Positions 28,658 to 38,068 of a stretch of 41,469 nucleotides of DNA are shown in pieces; the first letter of the stretch is position 1; each line of letters starts with the position of its first letter. The notes under the pieces are model-generated. The model saw only the letters and a list, made by a program, of their open reading frames with translations. It was not told the origin of the DNA and ran no database searches. Source of the DNA: Lysobacteraceae bacterium. GTDB taxonomy: Bacteria > Pseudomonadota > Gammaproteobacteria > Xanthomonadales > Xanthomonadaceae. Position numbers and translations under genes: made by a program. Location of the stretch: positions 1-41,469 of the forward strand of contig JAUXUI010000130.1 in NCBI GenBank assembly GCA_030681035.1. Direction: 5' to 3'.

Positions 28658-29400
28658 ATGACGAACCCGTCAAATCCCACGATTCCTCTGCGCCTCCGCA
28701 ACCGCACTTGCCGTCAGGGCGTTCAATTGCGCGCATGGATCAGCAGACGGCGCTCACCCCCGTGCAGATGGATGCGCGCTCGTTGATCCATCGCAACAGT
28801 GAGGCCAAGGTAGGTGTTGAGGCATTCCGTGAATTACGCACCCGCCTGCTGACTATGGCGAGCGGAAACTTCGTCACGATGATTGCTTCAGTCAGTCGAG
28901 GTAGCGGCGGCAGCTTCGTTGCCCGCAACCTTGCAGCTGCGATGGCGTTTGATGAAGCAAAAAGCGCGTTGCTGATTGATTGCGATCTGCGTCATCCATC
29001 GCAACATCTCACCCTGCAAGTTGATCCAGAGCATGGTGGCTTGATTGATTTGCTGGAAGCGGAACAGGCACAGATATCCGACGCACTCTACCCGACTGGC
29101 GTGCCGCGATTGCGTGTGTTACCAGCCGGGAAAACACGGGAAATGGGTGCCGAATATTTCTCGTCTGTGCGGATGAGACTGCTCATGGATTCATTGCGTA
29201 GCCGCTATCCTGATCGCTACATATTTCTCGATGCACCACCGGTGCGTGGTGCGCCAGATGCACGCATTCTCGCCGAACTGGCCGACATCGTGGTGCTGGT
29301 TGCCGGTTACGGCCGTGATACTCCGGCGGCCATTGCCCAGGCAGCAGCCAACTTCGATCCCGCCAAGTTTGCTGGCGTAGTGTTCAACGAGGGGGTGTGA
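28654..29400 (+). CDS. CpsD/BY-kinase-like ATPase with degenerate Walker A
   Basis: A 248-residue cytoplasmic P-loop protein homologous to bacterial tyrosine autokinases that control Wzc-type co-polymerases. Walker A' (LLIDCDLR, 106-113) and Walker B (YIFLDAPP) are present. The Walker A reads SRGSGGSF (81-88) where active relatives have the pattern S-x-G-x-G-K-S/T: the invariant lysine is Gly86. There is no tyrosine-rich C-terminal cluster. So it is probably a non-phosphorylating partner of the chain-length protein, or binds nucleotide in another way. It overlaps the upstream gene by ATGA and is followed after 1 bp by the beta-barrel gene. Confidence 0.85.
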   Translation: MNDEPVKSHDSSAPPQPHLPSGRSIARMDQQTALTPVQMDARSLIHRNSEAKVGVEAFRELRTRLLTMASGNFVTMIASVSRGSGGSFVARNLAAAMAFDEAKSALLIDCDLRHPSQHLTLQVDPEHGGLIDLLEAEQAQISDALYPTGVPRLRVLPAGKTREMGAEYFSSVRMRLLMDSLRSRYPDRYIFLDAPPVRGAPDARILAELADIVVLVAGYGRDTPAAIAQAAANFDPAKFAGVVFNEGV

Positions 29401-29401
29401 C

Positions 29402-30721
29402 ATGCGGCGAGAACTGACGCAACCGCACATTCGGAGTCCATTGGCATTCGCTTCGGCCTCGCTGCTGGCTCTGGCTTCACCCGTCAATGCCGTGGACATT
29501 GATTACCAAGTCGGCGTGTCTGCGCTGAGCAGCAACAATATCGCATTGAGCAACACAAACACGGTGGCTGACACCGTGTTGTCGCCGCAGATCCGCTTCG
29601 ATGCTTCGCAGGCGGGGTCGATGTTGAACTTGAAAGCGCGCGGCGAGTATCAGTACCTGGATTATCTCGACAACACGTTCGGCAACGAGTCGCGCAGTGA
29701 GTTTGCCGGACAACTCGAATGGTTGCTCATGCCGCAACGGATGCACTTTGTCGTTGAGGACTACCTGAGCAGTCAGCCTACCGACGTGCTCACTGCTTTT
29801 ACTCCCGGTAATCAGCAACAGATCAACGTATTCACCGCAGGGCCACGTTTTTTCGCTCGCCTTGGTGAGGCGACACGCGCACAGGCTGAATTGCGGTACA
29901 GCAACACCTGGGCAGAAGAAACCAAGGAGTTCAATGGCGATCGATATGGCGCATCGGCGCGATTGCTTCGCGATATCGATTCATCGCGGTATGTCGGCAT
30001 CAACGCCGAGGCATCGCAAGTGCGATTTGATCGTGCGCAGTCGGTAGATTACGAACGCTACGATGCATTTGCCTCGTACAGCGAAGAGCGCGAGCGCATC
30101 ACCATGGGCCTCGATCTGGGCTACTCAAAGCTCAATCGCGATGCTGGCCGATCCGATGATTCCGCACCTTTGTTACGTGCCAATGTGGAATGGGCAGCCG
30201 GGACCCGCAGCACCTTGAGTACCAATATCAACTATGAGTTTGCAGATGCGGCGGGTGATGTGGTTTCGCGCGCCAGCCTGATCGATGGCCCGATCATCGG
30301 CACCCTGACCAATGCCGAGCTGCTGGCAAATGCTGATGTTTTTCGTCAGACCCGCGTCGCGGTTGGCTATCGCTACGCCGGTGAGCGCTGGAGCGTGCAG
30401 ACGAGCCCTTATTACCAGCGAATCAATTATCAGGAAACGCTGACACCCGACCAGACCAGTCGTGGCGGATTCGCTGCAGCTGATGTCCGCCTTCGCCCAC
30501 TTCTCAGCCTCGGCGTGCAAGCCGTTTATGAGCGGCGACGTTTTGCCACGCCAGCAAGTCGGGTGGATCGCGATTATTCCCTGCAACTGTCCATAACCCA
30601 AGAGCTGACGCGGCATTGGCTTGCGCGACTAGGCTTTCAGCGCAATGAGCGAAATAGCGATGACCGCTTGCAGAGCTACAACGAAAACCAGATTTTCATC
30701 GATGTGTTCTGGCGCAGATGA
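29402..30721 (+). CDS. Outer-membrane beta-barrel protein of the exopolysaccharide locus
   Basis: A 439-residue protein with a signal peptide (LAFASASLLALASPVNA, cleavage before VDIDYQ), then alternating amphipathic strands throughout and an aromatic end (NQIFIDVFWRR), as expected for an outer-membrane barrel. It resembles the PEP-CTERM-system-associated outer-membrane protein (TIGR03016-like, by memory) that follows the kinase gene in exosortase-A loci. It probably completes the export path or anchors the polymer. The start is 1 bp after the kinase stop; its stop overlaps the deacetylase start. Confidence 0.8.
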   Translation: MRRELTQPHIRSPLAFASASLLALASPVNAVDIDYQVGVSALSSNNIALSNTNTVADTVLSPQIRFDASQAGSMLNLKARGEYQYLDYLDNTFGNESRSEFAGQLEWLLMPQRMHFVVEDYLSSQPTDVLTAFTPGNQQQINVFTAGPRFFARLGEATRAQAELRYSNTWAEETKEFNGDRYGASARLLRDIDSSRYVGINAEASQVRFDRAQSVDYERYDAFASYSEERERITMGLDLGYSKLNRDAGRSDDSAPLLRANVEWAAGTRSTLSTNINYEFADAAGDVVSRASLIDGPIIGTLTNAELLANADVFRQTRVAVGYRYAGERWSVQTSPYYQRINYQETLTPDQTSRGGFAAADVRLRPLLSLGVQAVYERRRFATPASRVDRDYSLQLSITQELTRHWLARLGFQRNERNSDDRLQSYNENQIFIDVFWRR

Positions 30722-31542
30722 TCGCAATGCACACAATGGATAGTGAGCCAACTTCGAAGACCCGCTCTCGCCCGACCGTGGCGTTGATGTATCACGCGCT
30801 GTCTGGCGTCGATGAGCGCGGCCAGGACCCACACTACACGCTCAGCGAGGAGGGGTTTCGCCAACATCTCAAGCAGATCGGCTTGCGCGAAGGGATAGGC
30901 ACCAGCGCACGAGACTGGCTGGGCTCTGACAAAGGCATTGGCACCATAATCACCTTTGATGACGGTCATCTCAGCAACCATCGTATTGCACTGCCTGCGC
31001 TGATCGAACATGGCATGCGCGCCGACTTTTTCATCAATCCGGCTACCGTTGGCTGCCCTGGGTTCGTCAATTGGTCTGACCTGCGCGAGATGTCGGCATC
31101 GGGGATGTCGATTCAATCGCATGGCTATGATCACCAATTCTTGACAGATCTTTCTGCCAAACGTCTACGTGAAGCGCTTTATGCGGCACGATTGGAAATC
31201 GAGGATCGCGTCGGTTTGCCAGTCAATCTGTTGGCGCCACCGGGTGGGCGCGTCCCTGAAAATCTCGAAACAATCGCGCAGGAGTGTGGCTACACAAGGG
31301 TGTTTGCGTCGCATCCCGGGCGCTTGCGCGCAAATGATGATCGCACCATCCTGCCACGTTTGGCAGTTACGGCGAATTGCGACACACAAACCGTTTCGCG
31401 TTGGCTCAGTGGGGAACACGCTGCCCTGCTTCGATTACAACTGCGCTACCACACCCTTGCTGCGGTAAAACGTGCGCTTGGCAATGCATTGTATGAGCGT
31501 ACACGTGCCCGCATATTGCACGATCACGGGTCCAGCGCATGA
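30718..31542 (+). CDS. Polysaccharide deacetylase (NodB/CE4)
   Basis: A 274-residue metal-dependent deacetylase, expected to remove N- or O-acetyl groups from the polymer. It has the CE4 motifs: TFDDGH with the catalytic base Asp and metal Asp (near residue 80), the metal-binding SHGYDH (HxxxH), and LLAPPGGR. No signal peptide is evident, so it is either cytoplasmic or acts on lipid-linked intermediates. ATG 30718 overlaps the previous stop as ATGA; ATG 30727 is an alternative. Confidence 0.88.
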   Translation: MIAMHTMDSEPTSKTRSRPTVALMYHALSGVDERGQDPHYTLSEEGFRQHLKQIGLREGIGTSARDWLGSDKGIGTIITFDDGHLSNHRIALPALIEHGMRADFFINPATVGCPGFVNWSDLREMSASGMSIQSHGYDHQFLTDLSAKRLREALYAARLEIEDRVGLPVNLLAPPGGRVPENLETIAQECGYTRVFASHPGRLRANDDRTILPRLAVTANCDTQTVSRWLSGEHAALLRLQLRYHTLAAVKRALGNALYERTRARILHDHGSSA

Positions 31543-32684
31543 CTGTACTGCTCTGGACATCGTTGCTGGTGGTCGGTTTTGCTTACGCCGGTTATCCGCT
31601 GGTGATGGCTCTCATCGCATGGCTTCGGCCACTGCCGATACAGACGGGTGACGTTACACCCGGCATCGATGTGTTGTTGGTGGTGCACAACGGCGCGCCA
31701 TGGGTTGTTGCCAAACAGTGCAACTTGCTGGCGTTGGACTATCCGTGCGAGCGCCTGCGTATTCATATCGTGTGCGATGGCTGCACCGACAGCACCGAAG
31801 CGCTGTTGCGCGCAAATGCCCACCCCAGGGTGCATGTTTACCCATTCGCCGAGCGACGCGGCAAGTCTGCATGCATCGGCAAGGTGTTGCCGTTGCTCAA
31901 TAACGAACTGGTGTTGTTTACCGATGTGCGGCAACGCCTCGATGCAGCGGCCGCACGCGCCCTGGCGGCGGTGTTCGCCGATACCGCAGTGGGTGCTGCA
32001 AGCGGCGAGCTGGTACTGGAAAATGCCATGGGTTATGGCAAAGGGATCGATGCGTACTGGCGATACGAAAAGCTGATTCGTCGTATCGAATCGTCCAGCG
32101 GCTCGTTGGTTGGCGTCACCGGCGCCTTGTATGCGGCGCGACGAACGGCTCTGCCCGAGGTGCCGACAGGCCTGGTTCTGGACGACATGTGGATTCCACT
32201 GTGCATTGCGGACAACGGCTTGCGCGTGGTGTTTGTTCCGACGGCACGCGCGTTCGATCAGGCTGCTGTTGATGTCGAGGCCGAACAGCAGCGCAAACGG
32301 CGTACGCTGGCAGGAAACTTTCAGCTGTTGCATCGCTGGCCACAACTGGCCCTGCCCGGCGCACATCCCTTGGTTTGGCGGCTTTGGGGGCACAAGTGGT
32401 TGCGCTTGCTGGCACCATGGTTGTTGCTGACAGCCTATATCAGCAACGCCGTGCTGGCGCTTCACCACCCGCTATACGCTGTGCTGTTTGTTGCTCATTC
32501 GTTTGGTTATGCGCTGGTTGCCCTTGGCCGATGGTTCCCGGCAACGATGGCATTGGCGCCGGTGCGGCTGGCCAGCGCTTTTTTCACCCTCAACCTCAGC
32601 GCGGCACGGGCGTTGATTGATTACCTGTGCAATCGCGATGGCCATCTTTGGCAGGTGACGCGGCTGGAAAAGGCGTCGCAATGA
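31539..32684 (+). CDS. Family 2 glycosyltransferase, membrane-anchored
   Basis: A 381-residue GT2 enzyme: one N-terminal TM helix, a GT-A domain (IDVLLVVHNGAPWVV at the start, acidic FTDVRQ as the DxD equivalent, VLDDMWIPL as the acceptor motif and QQRKRRTLAGN as the QxxRW-like motif), and two to three C-terminal TM helices. It is similar to processive or polymer-initiating enzymes of exopolysaccharide clusters. Sugar specificity is unknown. Coupled by ATGA overlaps on both sides. Confidence 0.87.
   Translation: MTVLLWTSLLVVGFAYAGYPLVMALIAWLRPLPIQTGDVTPGIDVLLVVHNGAPWVVAKQCNLLALDYPCERLRIHIVCDGCTDSTEALLRANAHPRVHVYPFAERRGKSACIGKVLPLLNNELVLFTDVRQRLDAAAARALAAVFADTAVGAASGELVLENAMGYGKGIDAYWRYEKLIRRIESSSGSLVGVTGALYAARRTALPEVPTGLVLDDMWIPLCIADNGLRVVFVPTARAFDQAAVDVEAEQQRKRRTLAGNFQLLHRWPQLALPGAHPLVWRLWGHKWLRLLAPWLLLTAYISNAVLALHHPLYAVLFVAHSFGYALVALGRWFPATMALAPVRLASAFFTLNLSAARALIDYLCNRDGHLWQVTRLEKASQ
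32350..32357 (-). other. KOPS-like octamer (CCCTGCCC on +)
   Basis: GGGCAGGG on the minus strand, pointing left towards the dif-like site at 20360. It is inside the GT2 gene. Confidence 0.4.
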
Positions 32685-35080
32685 CCGACTCACCGCCAAT
32701 CAAGCGTGTCTTGTACGTAGTTTCGTTGTTTCCGTGCTGGTCGGAAACATTCATCGTGCGCGAAATCCAGACCCTGATCGCCGATGGCGTAGATGTCCGT
32801 ATCCTGTCGCTCAAGCCGCCATCCGAGAGGCTTGTGCAAGTGGACGCCAAGGCATTGTCTGAGCGAACGCATTACCCTGACTTGGGCTTGGGCGGCGTGA
32901 TCTCTACAGCGATGACCGTTATGCGTCATCCGTTTTCCTCACTGACTTGCGTCGCCGCAATTGTTGCGGACATGTGGCGTACGCCGACTGTTTTGCTGAA
33001 GTCGTTGGTTGCGCTGTCGCGAGGATTACAGCAGGTGCGTTGGCTGAATGGCTTTGACCCTCAGCTCGTTCATGCCCATTGGGCCACATACCCATCCACC
33101 GTGGCTTGGGCGCTGGCTCGCATCACCGGCAGACGTTTCAGCTTCACTTGTCACGCGCATGATATTTTTCTCGACCACCAGTTGCTTTCACGAAAGGTCG
33201 AGGAAGCAGCGTTGGCCGTCACCATTTCTCGTTACAACATCGATTGGCTTTCGCAGCATGTCAGTGCGCAGGCTTTGGCTAAGCTGGCTGTGATCCATTG
33301 CGGCGTTGACGTGCGACGCACAGCGTGCCAGCTCGATGGTCGCAACGGACAGCACATTGTTGCCGTTGGCCGGCTCGATCCGATCAAGGGATTCGATGTC
33401 CTGATCGATGCATTGCACCTGTTGAGTGAGCGCGGCATCGATTATCGCTGCACAGTGATTGGCGAAGGCCCGTTGCGTGGCGAGCTGGAAGCAAAATCCC
33501 GCGCTGCCGGCATCAATGATCGCATTGAATGGGTTGGCGCACTGCCACAAGAAGCCGTGCACGCGGCGCTGCGTGAAGCAACCATCTTTGCGCTGCCCTG
33601 CCAGGTGGCCACAGATGGCAACCGTGATGGCATCCCGGTGGCGTTGATGGAAGCCATGGCCAGCGGATGCGCCGTAGTCACTACCGCCGTATCGGGTATC
33701 CCTGAGTTGGTTGAAGACAACATCACTGGCCTGGTGGTGAGTGAGCGTGATGCGCTGGCATTGGCCGATGCGTTGCAGCGCTTGTTCGAGGACGCGGGCC
33801 TGCGGCGGCGGTTGGCGACAGCGGCACGCGCGCGCGTAGAAGCAGATTTTGACGCGCAGACCGAAGCACGCAAGTTACGCACGCTGATGAGTTCTGCCGT
33901 CAATGGCCGCAAACGCTTGTTGGTGGTCATCGACGAAATGGAAGTTGGCGGCAGCCAGCGCCAGATCGTGCAACTGCTCACGCATTTGAATCGTGAGCGT
34001 TGGCAGCCAGAGCTGGTGTACTTTCGCGAACACTCGTTCCTGATCGACAAGCTCGAACAAGCTGGCGTGCGGGTTCACTTTATCCCCAAACGCGGGCGTA
34101 TCGACCCTGGCTTTTTTCTGGCGCTGGCGCGGGTGTTGCGGCGCGGACGTTACGACATCGTGCATGCATTTTCTCTGACTGCCGAAATCTGGACGTTGTT
34201 GGCATTGCTCATGCAATGGCAGCGACCGCCGTTCGTCGGCTCGATTCGCGGGCTGTATCTAAATCAGACCAGGTGGTTCTGGCGAATCAAACGCTTCGTG
34301 TTATCGCGCAGCGCGGCTGTCATCTCCAACTCGGCAGCAGGAGCCGACGTTGCCGCACGGCTGGGTCGTCATGTTCGCGGGATGATTGACGTTGTCGACA
34401 ATGGTGTCGCATTGCCAGAGCCGTGTACAACGCAAGAGCGCAGTGCGTTGCGTGCCCTCGTTGGCGCGCCAGTCGCGGGCATGTTCGCCTTGTTCGTTGG
34501 TCGATTGGTCGATCAGAAGAACGTGTTCTGCCTGCTCGATGCGATTGCCGCTCTGCCTGCCGAACAGCGCCCGTGGCTGGCGCTGGTTGGCGATGGCCCG
34601 CTGCGCGCCCGTTTGTCGGCACACGCCGACAAGATTGGTATTGGCGCACAAACGGTGTTTCTTGGCGAGCGAACCGACTCCACGTCATTGATGCAGATCG
34701 CGGATTTTCTGGTTCTTCCCTCACACGAAGAAGGCATGTCCAATGTCCTGCTCGAAGCGATGGCAGCGGGTTGCCCGGTCATCGCATCGGCAGTGGGTGG
34801 CAATACCGAGTTGGTGAGCCACGAACACAGCGGCCTGTTGTTTCCCAGCGATGACCGGGCGGCATTGGCGCAGTGCATCACACGCCTGACTGGCGATGCC
34901 GCTCTGCGCAAAAGCTTGTCTTGCCAAGCGCGTGTACGTGCCGAAAGCCAGCACTCGAACAGCGCGCTGGCCTTGTCCACGCAAAAGGTTTACGAACGTT
35001 GTATCGATGCTGATGATGCCCGTGCGCGTTCTGCGCGGCGCCCCCCTGCCCGCCCAACCAGTGAAAGCGACCACGCATGA
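32681..35080 (+). CDS. Fused tandem family 4 glycosyltransferases (GT4-GT4)
   Basis: A 799-residue protein made of two complete GT-B modules. The first (about 1-405) has VGRLDPIKGFDVLID near residue 229 and the donor-binding GIPVALMEAMASGCAVV near 318. The second begins at about 409 (RLLVVIDEMEVGGSQRQIVQ), with VGRLVDQKN near 606 and SNVLLEAMAAGCPVI near 687. Each has its own EX7E-type motif, so both are probably active and add successive sugars. The start at 32681 (ATGA overlap with the GT2 stop) is chosen over the earlier frame opening at 32627. The C-terminal tail is charged and low-complexity. Confidence 0.92.
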   Translation: MTDSPPIKRVLYVVSLFPCWSETFIVREIQTLIADGVDVRILSLKPPSERLVQVDAKALSERTHYPDLGLGGVISTAMTVMRHPFSSLTCVAAIVADMWRTPTVLLKSLVALSRGLQQVRWLNGFDPQLVHAHWATYPSTVAWALARITGRRFSFTCHAHDIFLDHQLLSRKVEEAALAVTISRYNIDWLSQHVSAQALAKLAVIHCGVDVRRTACQLDGRNGQHIVAVGRLDPIKGFDVLIDALHLLSERGIDYRCTVIGEGPLRGELEAKSRAAGINDRIEWVGALPQEAVHAALREATIFALPCQVATDGNRDGIPVALMEAMASGCAVVTTAVSGIPELVEDNITGLVVSERDALALADALQRLFEDAGLRRRLATAARARVEADFDAQTEARKLRTLMSSAVNGRKRLLVVIDEMEVGGSQRQIVQLLTHLNRERWQPELVYFREHSFLIDKLEQAGVRVHFIPKRGRIDPGFFLALARVLRRGRYDIVHAFSLTAEIWTLLALLMQWQRPPFVGSIRGLYLNQTRWFWRIKRFVLSRSAAVISNSAAGADVAARLGRHVRGMIDVVDNGVALPEPCTTQERSALRALVGAPVAGMFALFVGRLVDQKNVFCLLDAIAALPAEQRPWLALVGDGPLRARLSAHADKIGIGAQTVFLGERTDSTSLMQIADFLVLPSHEEGMSNVLLEAMAAGCPVIASAVGGNTELVSHEHSGLLFPSDDRAALAQCITRLTGDAALRKSLSCQARVRAESQHSNSALALSTQKVYERCIDADDARARSARRPPARPTSESDHA
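35044..35051 (-). other. KOPS-like octamer (CCCTGCCC on +)
   Basis: GGGCAGGG on the minus strand, pointing left towards the dif-like site at 20360. It lies near the 3' end of the GT4-GT4 gene. Confidence 0.4.
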
Positions 35081-36888
35081 CAGCCAGCCAGCAACCCTGT
35101 TCGCCCAGCGTCACCGGAGATTTCGTTCTCGCATCGGGGCCGCAGGCGCGTGCATGGCTCTGTGGCATACCCGACATGCAGGTGCTGGATTCCGAGCCAG
35201 GCATGGCAACGCTAGCATTGCGCGGTGCAGTGCAGCCGCAACGACTGAACGATGGCCGCCATTGGCTGGCATTGGCTGATCTGATCGAAGGCGATCTGAG
35301 CGATGGTGCGAGCCATGCTGATGCAGCACACATCGTGCAGCGCGACTGGCGCGGGCGATTCGCGCAGGTGATATGGGACGCGCGCGGCGAGGTAATGACC
35401 GCCTTCACCGATCACACCGGCTCACTACCGTTGTATTGGTATCGGGACGGCACGCATTTCGCCATCGCCAGCGACCTGCGCCTGCTTCTGGATGCACCTG
35501 GTTGTCGGCGCGAGCCCGACCTGGAAGCGATTTATCACTATCTCAATTTTGCAGCCATTCCTGCGCCGCTCACGATTTGCCGTCAGATCCGTCGGATCGA
35601 GCCGGGTACCCGTCTGCGCTTGCGCGGCACTGAGCTTGAATGTGAGCGATATTACCTTCCCGAGTATCCCGAAGACCTGCGCGGTACACGTGCCGAATTG
35701 TGCTCACAGTTGCGCGATCACATTGTCAACAGCGTCCATTCGTTTCGGCCCAGTGGAGATGATGGCTGGGGTTGTTTCCTCAGCGGCGGTACCGATAGCA
35801 GCAGCATTGTCAGCATCCTGAAACGCCAGCATCCCGATCAGCCCTTGCGCAGTTGCTCCATTGGCTTTGCCGAAGCGGGTTATGACGAAATGGCTTTCGC
35901 TCGGCTGGCCGCTGAAGCCTGCGGTGCGCAACCATATTTTGATGCTGTTGATCGCGACCGAGCACTGCAATTGCTGGATACGGTGCTTGATGCCTATGAC
36001 CAACCCTTCGGCAATGCATCCGCGATCCCTACCCTGGCATGTGCGCAATTGGGTAAAAGCCTGGGCATGAGCTGCATGCTGGCCGGCGACGGCGGCGATG
36101 AAATCTTTGGTGGCAACCAACGCTACGCGAAAGACAAGGTGATGTCTGCATTTTACCATTTGCCGGGGCCGCTCAAATCACTGGCTCGCAGTGCGACCGG
36201 CCTTGCTGCAGGAGGGAACAACCACCTTTTCAACCGCATTCACAACTTCACCAAGCGTGCATCGTTGCCCAACCCGGATCGTTTTTATTCGGACGATGCA
36301 TTCGCCTCGGATTTTTACGACACTCTGCTCACTGATTCTTTTCGTGCGCAAGTAACGCGCGATGCATCGCTGGCCTTCATGCGTGTGCGTTTCGAACAGG
36401 GCGAGCCGGCTGCTGAACTGCATCGGATCATGCGACTGGACCTCGCCATGGCGATCGCCCAAAACGACCTGGTCAAGGTCAATGGTGCCTGCAAGCACCA
36501 TCATGTTGGCGTGCGGTTTCCTTACCTTGATCGCGCATTGGTGGACTACACCGGACGATTGCGGCCGGAGCACAAGGTGCGCGGACTCAACAAACGTGAT
36601 CTGTTCAAACAGGCCATGTCTGGCATTTTGCCGGCAGCGATTCTGAACAAGCCAAAGCAGGGTTTTGGCCTGCCGGTGGCGGTGTGGTTGAAAGATGACC
36701 CGGCCATGCAGGCACAAGTCCGGTCAATATTGATGGACGAACGTACCCGTGCGCGGGGATGGATCCAGCCTGAGTTTGTTGCCGATCTGATCGATCGGCA
36801 TATGGCCGGAGGCTGGGACTACTCGGCACAGATATGGCAGCTGTTGGTACTGGAGCTATGGTTGCGGAGATACATGGATGTCCGCTGA
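35077..36888 (+). CDS. Asparagine-synthetase-like protein without the N-terminal catalytic Cys
   Basis: A 603-residue AsnB homologue. The C-terminal synthetase domain is intact: pyrophosphate loop FLSGGTDSSS at about 234-243, AGDGGDEIFGG, and the late KPKQGFGLPVAVWL. The N-terminal Ntn-glutaminase half is degenerate: it starts MTASQQPC rather than Met-Cys-Gly, and the RHRGPD and NGEIYN motifs are missing, so glutamine hydrolysis is not expected. It may use free ammonia or another amine to amidate a sugar carboxylate (uronic acids are made by this locus). ATGA overlap with the GT4-GT4 gene; an 11-bp overlap with the next. Confidence 0.88.
   Translation: MTASQQPCSPSVTGDFVLASGPQARAWLCGIPDMQVLDSEPGMATLALRGAVQPQRLNDGRHWLALADLIEGDLSDGASHADAAHIVQRDWRGRFAQVIWDARGEVMTAFTDHTGSLPLYWYRDGTHFAIASDLRLLLDAPGCRREPDLEAIYHYLNFAAIPAPLTICRQIRRIEPGTRLRLRGTELECERYYLPEYPEDLRGTRAELCSQLRDHIVNSVHSFRPSGDDGWGCFLSGGTDSSSIVSILKRQHPDQPLRSCSIGFAEAGYDEMAFARLAAEACGAQPYFDAVDRDRALQLLDTVLDAYDQPFGNASAIPTLACAQLGKSLGMSCMLAGDGGDEIFGGNQRYAKDKVMSAFYHLPGPLKSLARSATGLAAGGNNHLFNRIHNFTKRASLPNPDRFYSDDAFASDFYDTLLTDSFRAQVTRDASLAFMRVRFEQGEPAAELHRIMRLDLAMAIAQNDLVKVNGACKHHHVGVRFPYLDRALVDYTGRLRPEHKVRGLNKRDLFKQAMSGILPAAILNKPKQGFGLPVAVWLKDDPAMQAQVRSILMDERTRARGWIQPEFVADLIDRHMAGGWDYSAQIWQLLVLELWLRRYMDVR
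36027..36034 (-). other. KOPS-like octamer (CCCTACCC on +)
   Basis: GGGTAGGG on the minus strand, pointing left towards the dif-like site at 20360. It is inside the asparagine-synthetase-like gene. Confidence 0.4.
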
Positions 36889-38065
36889 CCAACTGCCGAT
36901 GCATGTGCTGATGGTGCTGGAAAGTGCATTCCCATCGCCTCGTGGCGGCGGTGCCGAATCACAGGTGCGCACCTTGGCCAAGGCAATGCGGTCGCGTCAT
37001 CAGCGGGTAACGGTATTGACCCCATTGACGCCGCTGGGGCCACAACAGCGAGTCGGCAGAGTGGATGGCGTGCCGGTGGTGCGTTTGCCCTACCCGCGTG
37101 TGCGTCTGCTCGGCGGCCCCTGGCTGTGGTTGCGCACCGCAGCTTTCCTGTGGTCGCGTCGTCGTCGCTATGGTGTTTGGCATGTGCATATCGCCCACTA
37201 CCTGGGCGCCGTGTGCGCGCTGCTGGGCCCGTGGTTGCAGGTGCCGGTGGTGGTGAAGGTATCGGGATGGTGGGAGCTCGATCGCGGCACGCTTGCCGAA
37301 CACGCCTCGCCAATGGCGCGGCTTGCCCGACGCTGCCTGTTGCGGGTCGATGCCTGGCAATCGATTAGTCAGCGCGTTGCCGGTGCGCTGCGTTCGCGCG
37401 GGGTGCCGGCGTCGCGCATCGCACCGATCCCCAATGCCGTCGATACCGCACGATTTTCCACACTGAAACGCTCTACGTCGAATCTCGGCGCGCGCTTCGT
37501 ATTTGTTGGCCGGCTCGTACCAGAAAAGGGTCTGGAAACCTTGATCGATGCGTTCGCACTGTTGTTGCGCGATTACCCCGACACACACTTGCGCGTTGTC
37601 GGCGTCGGGCCTCTGCTTGCAGCGTTGAGACAGCAGACGCAAGATCATGGCATTGCCCAGCATGTCGAGTTTGCCGGTCATCGCGACGATGTTGAAAGCG
37701 TGCTTTCCGATGCCGACTTTGGCGTATTGCCATCGCATATTGAGGGGTTGTCCAACACCTTGCTTGAATGCATGGCATCGGGTTTGCCGATGCTGGCCAG
37801 TCGGGTGAGTGGCAGCGAAGACATAGTCCGCGACGATGTCAACGGCTGGTTGTTTGAGCCCGGTGATTGCGATGGCCTTGTCCACGCCTTGCGCGCGGCA
37901 TCGGCGTTGACGCCGGATGCGCGCAATGCCATGGGTGAACGAGCACGCGACAGTGTAGAGCGCCACGCTGGCCTCGATAGCGTACTCGATAGGCTTATGT
38001 GCCTGTACCGCACCGGCGGCGTGAGCGAATTGCCCGTCACCGCAACACCCAATCGGAGCGCCTGA
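36878..38065 (+). CDS. Family 4 glycosyltransferase
   Basis: A 395-residue GT-B enzyme that adds a sugar to the growing repeat unit on its lipid carrier. The N-terminal domain has PRGGGAESQVRTLAKAM, and the donor domain has FVGRLVPEKGLETLIDAF and HIEGLSNTLLECMASGLPML (the EX7E-like motif). The start at 36878 has GCGGAG upstream and lies 11 bp inside the previous gene; ATG 36899 is possible. The donor sugar is unknown. Confidence 0.9.
   Translation: MSADQLPMHVLMVLESAFPSPRGGGAESQVRTLAKAMRSRHQRVTVLTPLTPLGPQQRVGRVDGVPVVRLPYPRVRLLGGPWLWLRTAAFLWSRRRRYGVWHVHIAHYLGAVCALLGPWLQVPVVVKVSGWWELDRGTLAEHASPMARLARRCLLRVDAWQSISQRVAGALRSRGVPASRIAPIPNAVDTARFSTLKRSTSNLGARFVFVGRLVPEKGLETLIDAFALLLRDYPDTHLRVVGVGPLLAALRQQTQDHGIAQHVEFAGHRDDVESVLSDADFGVLPSHIEGLSNTLLECMASGLPMLASRVSGSEDIVRDDVNGWLFEPGDCDGLVHALRAASALTPDARNAMGERARDSVERHAGLDSVLDRLMCLYRTGGVSELPVTATPNRSA
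37088..37095 (-). other. KOPS-like octamer (CCCTACCC on +)
   Basis: GGGTAGGG on the minus strand, pointing left towards the dif-like site at 20360. It is inside the GT4 gene. Confidence 0.4.
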
Positions 38066-38068
38066 CCC

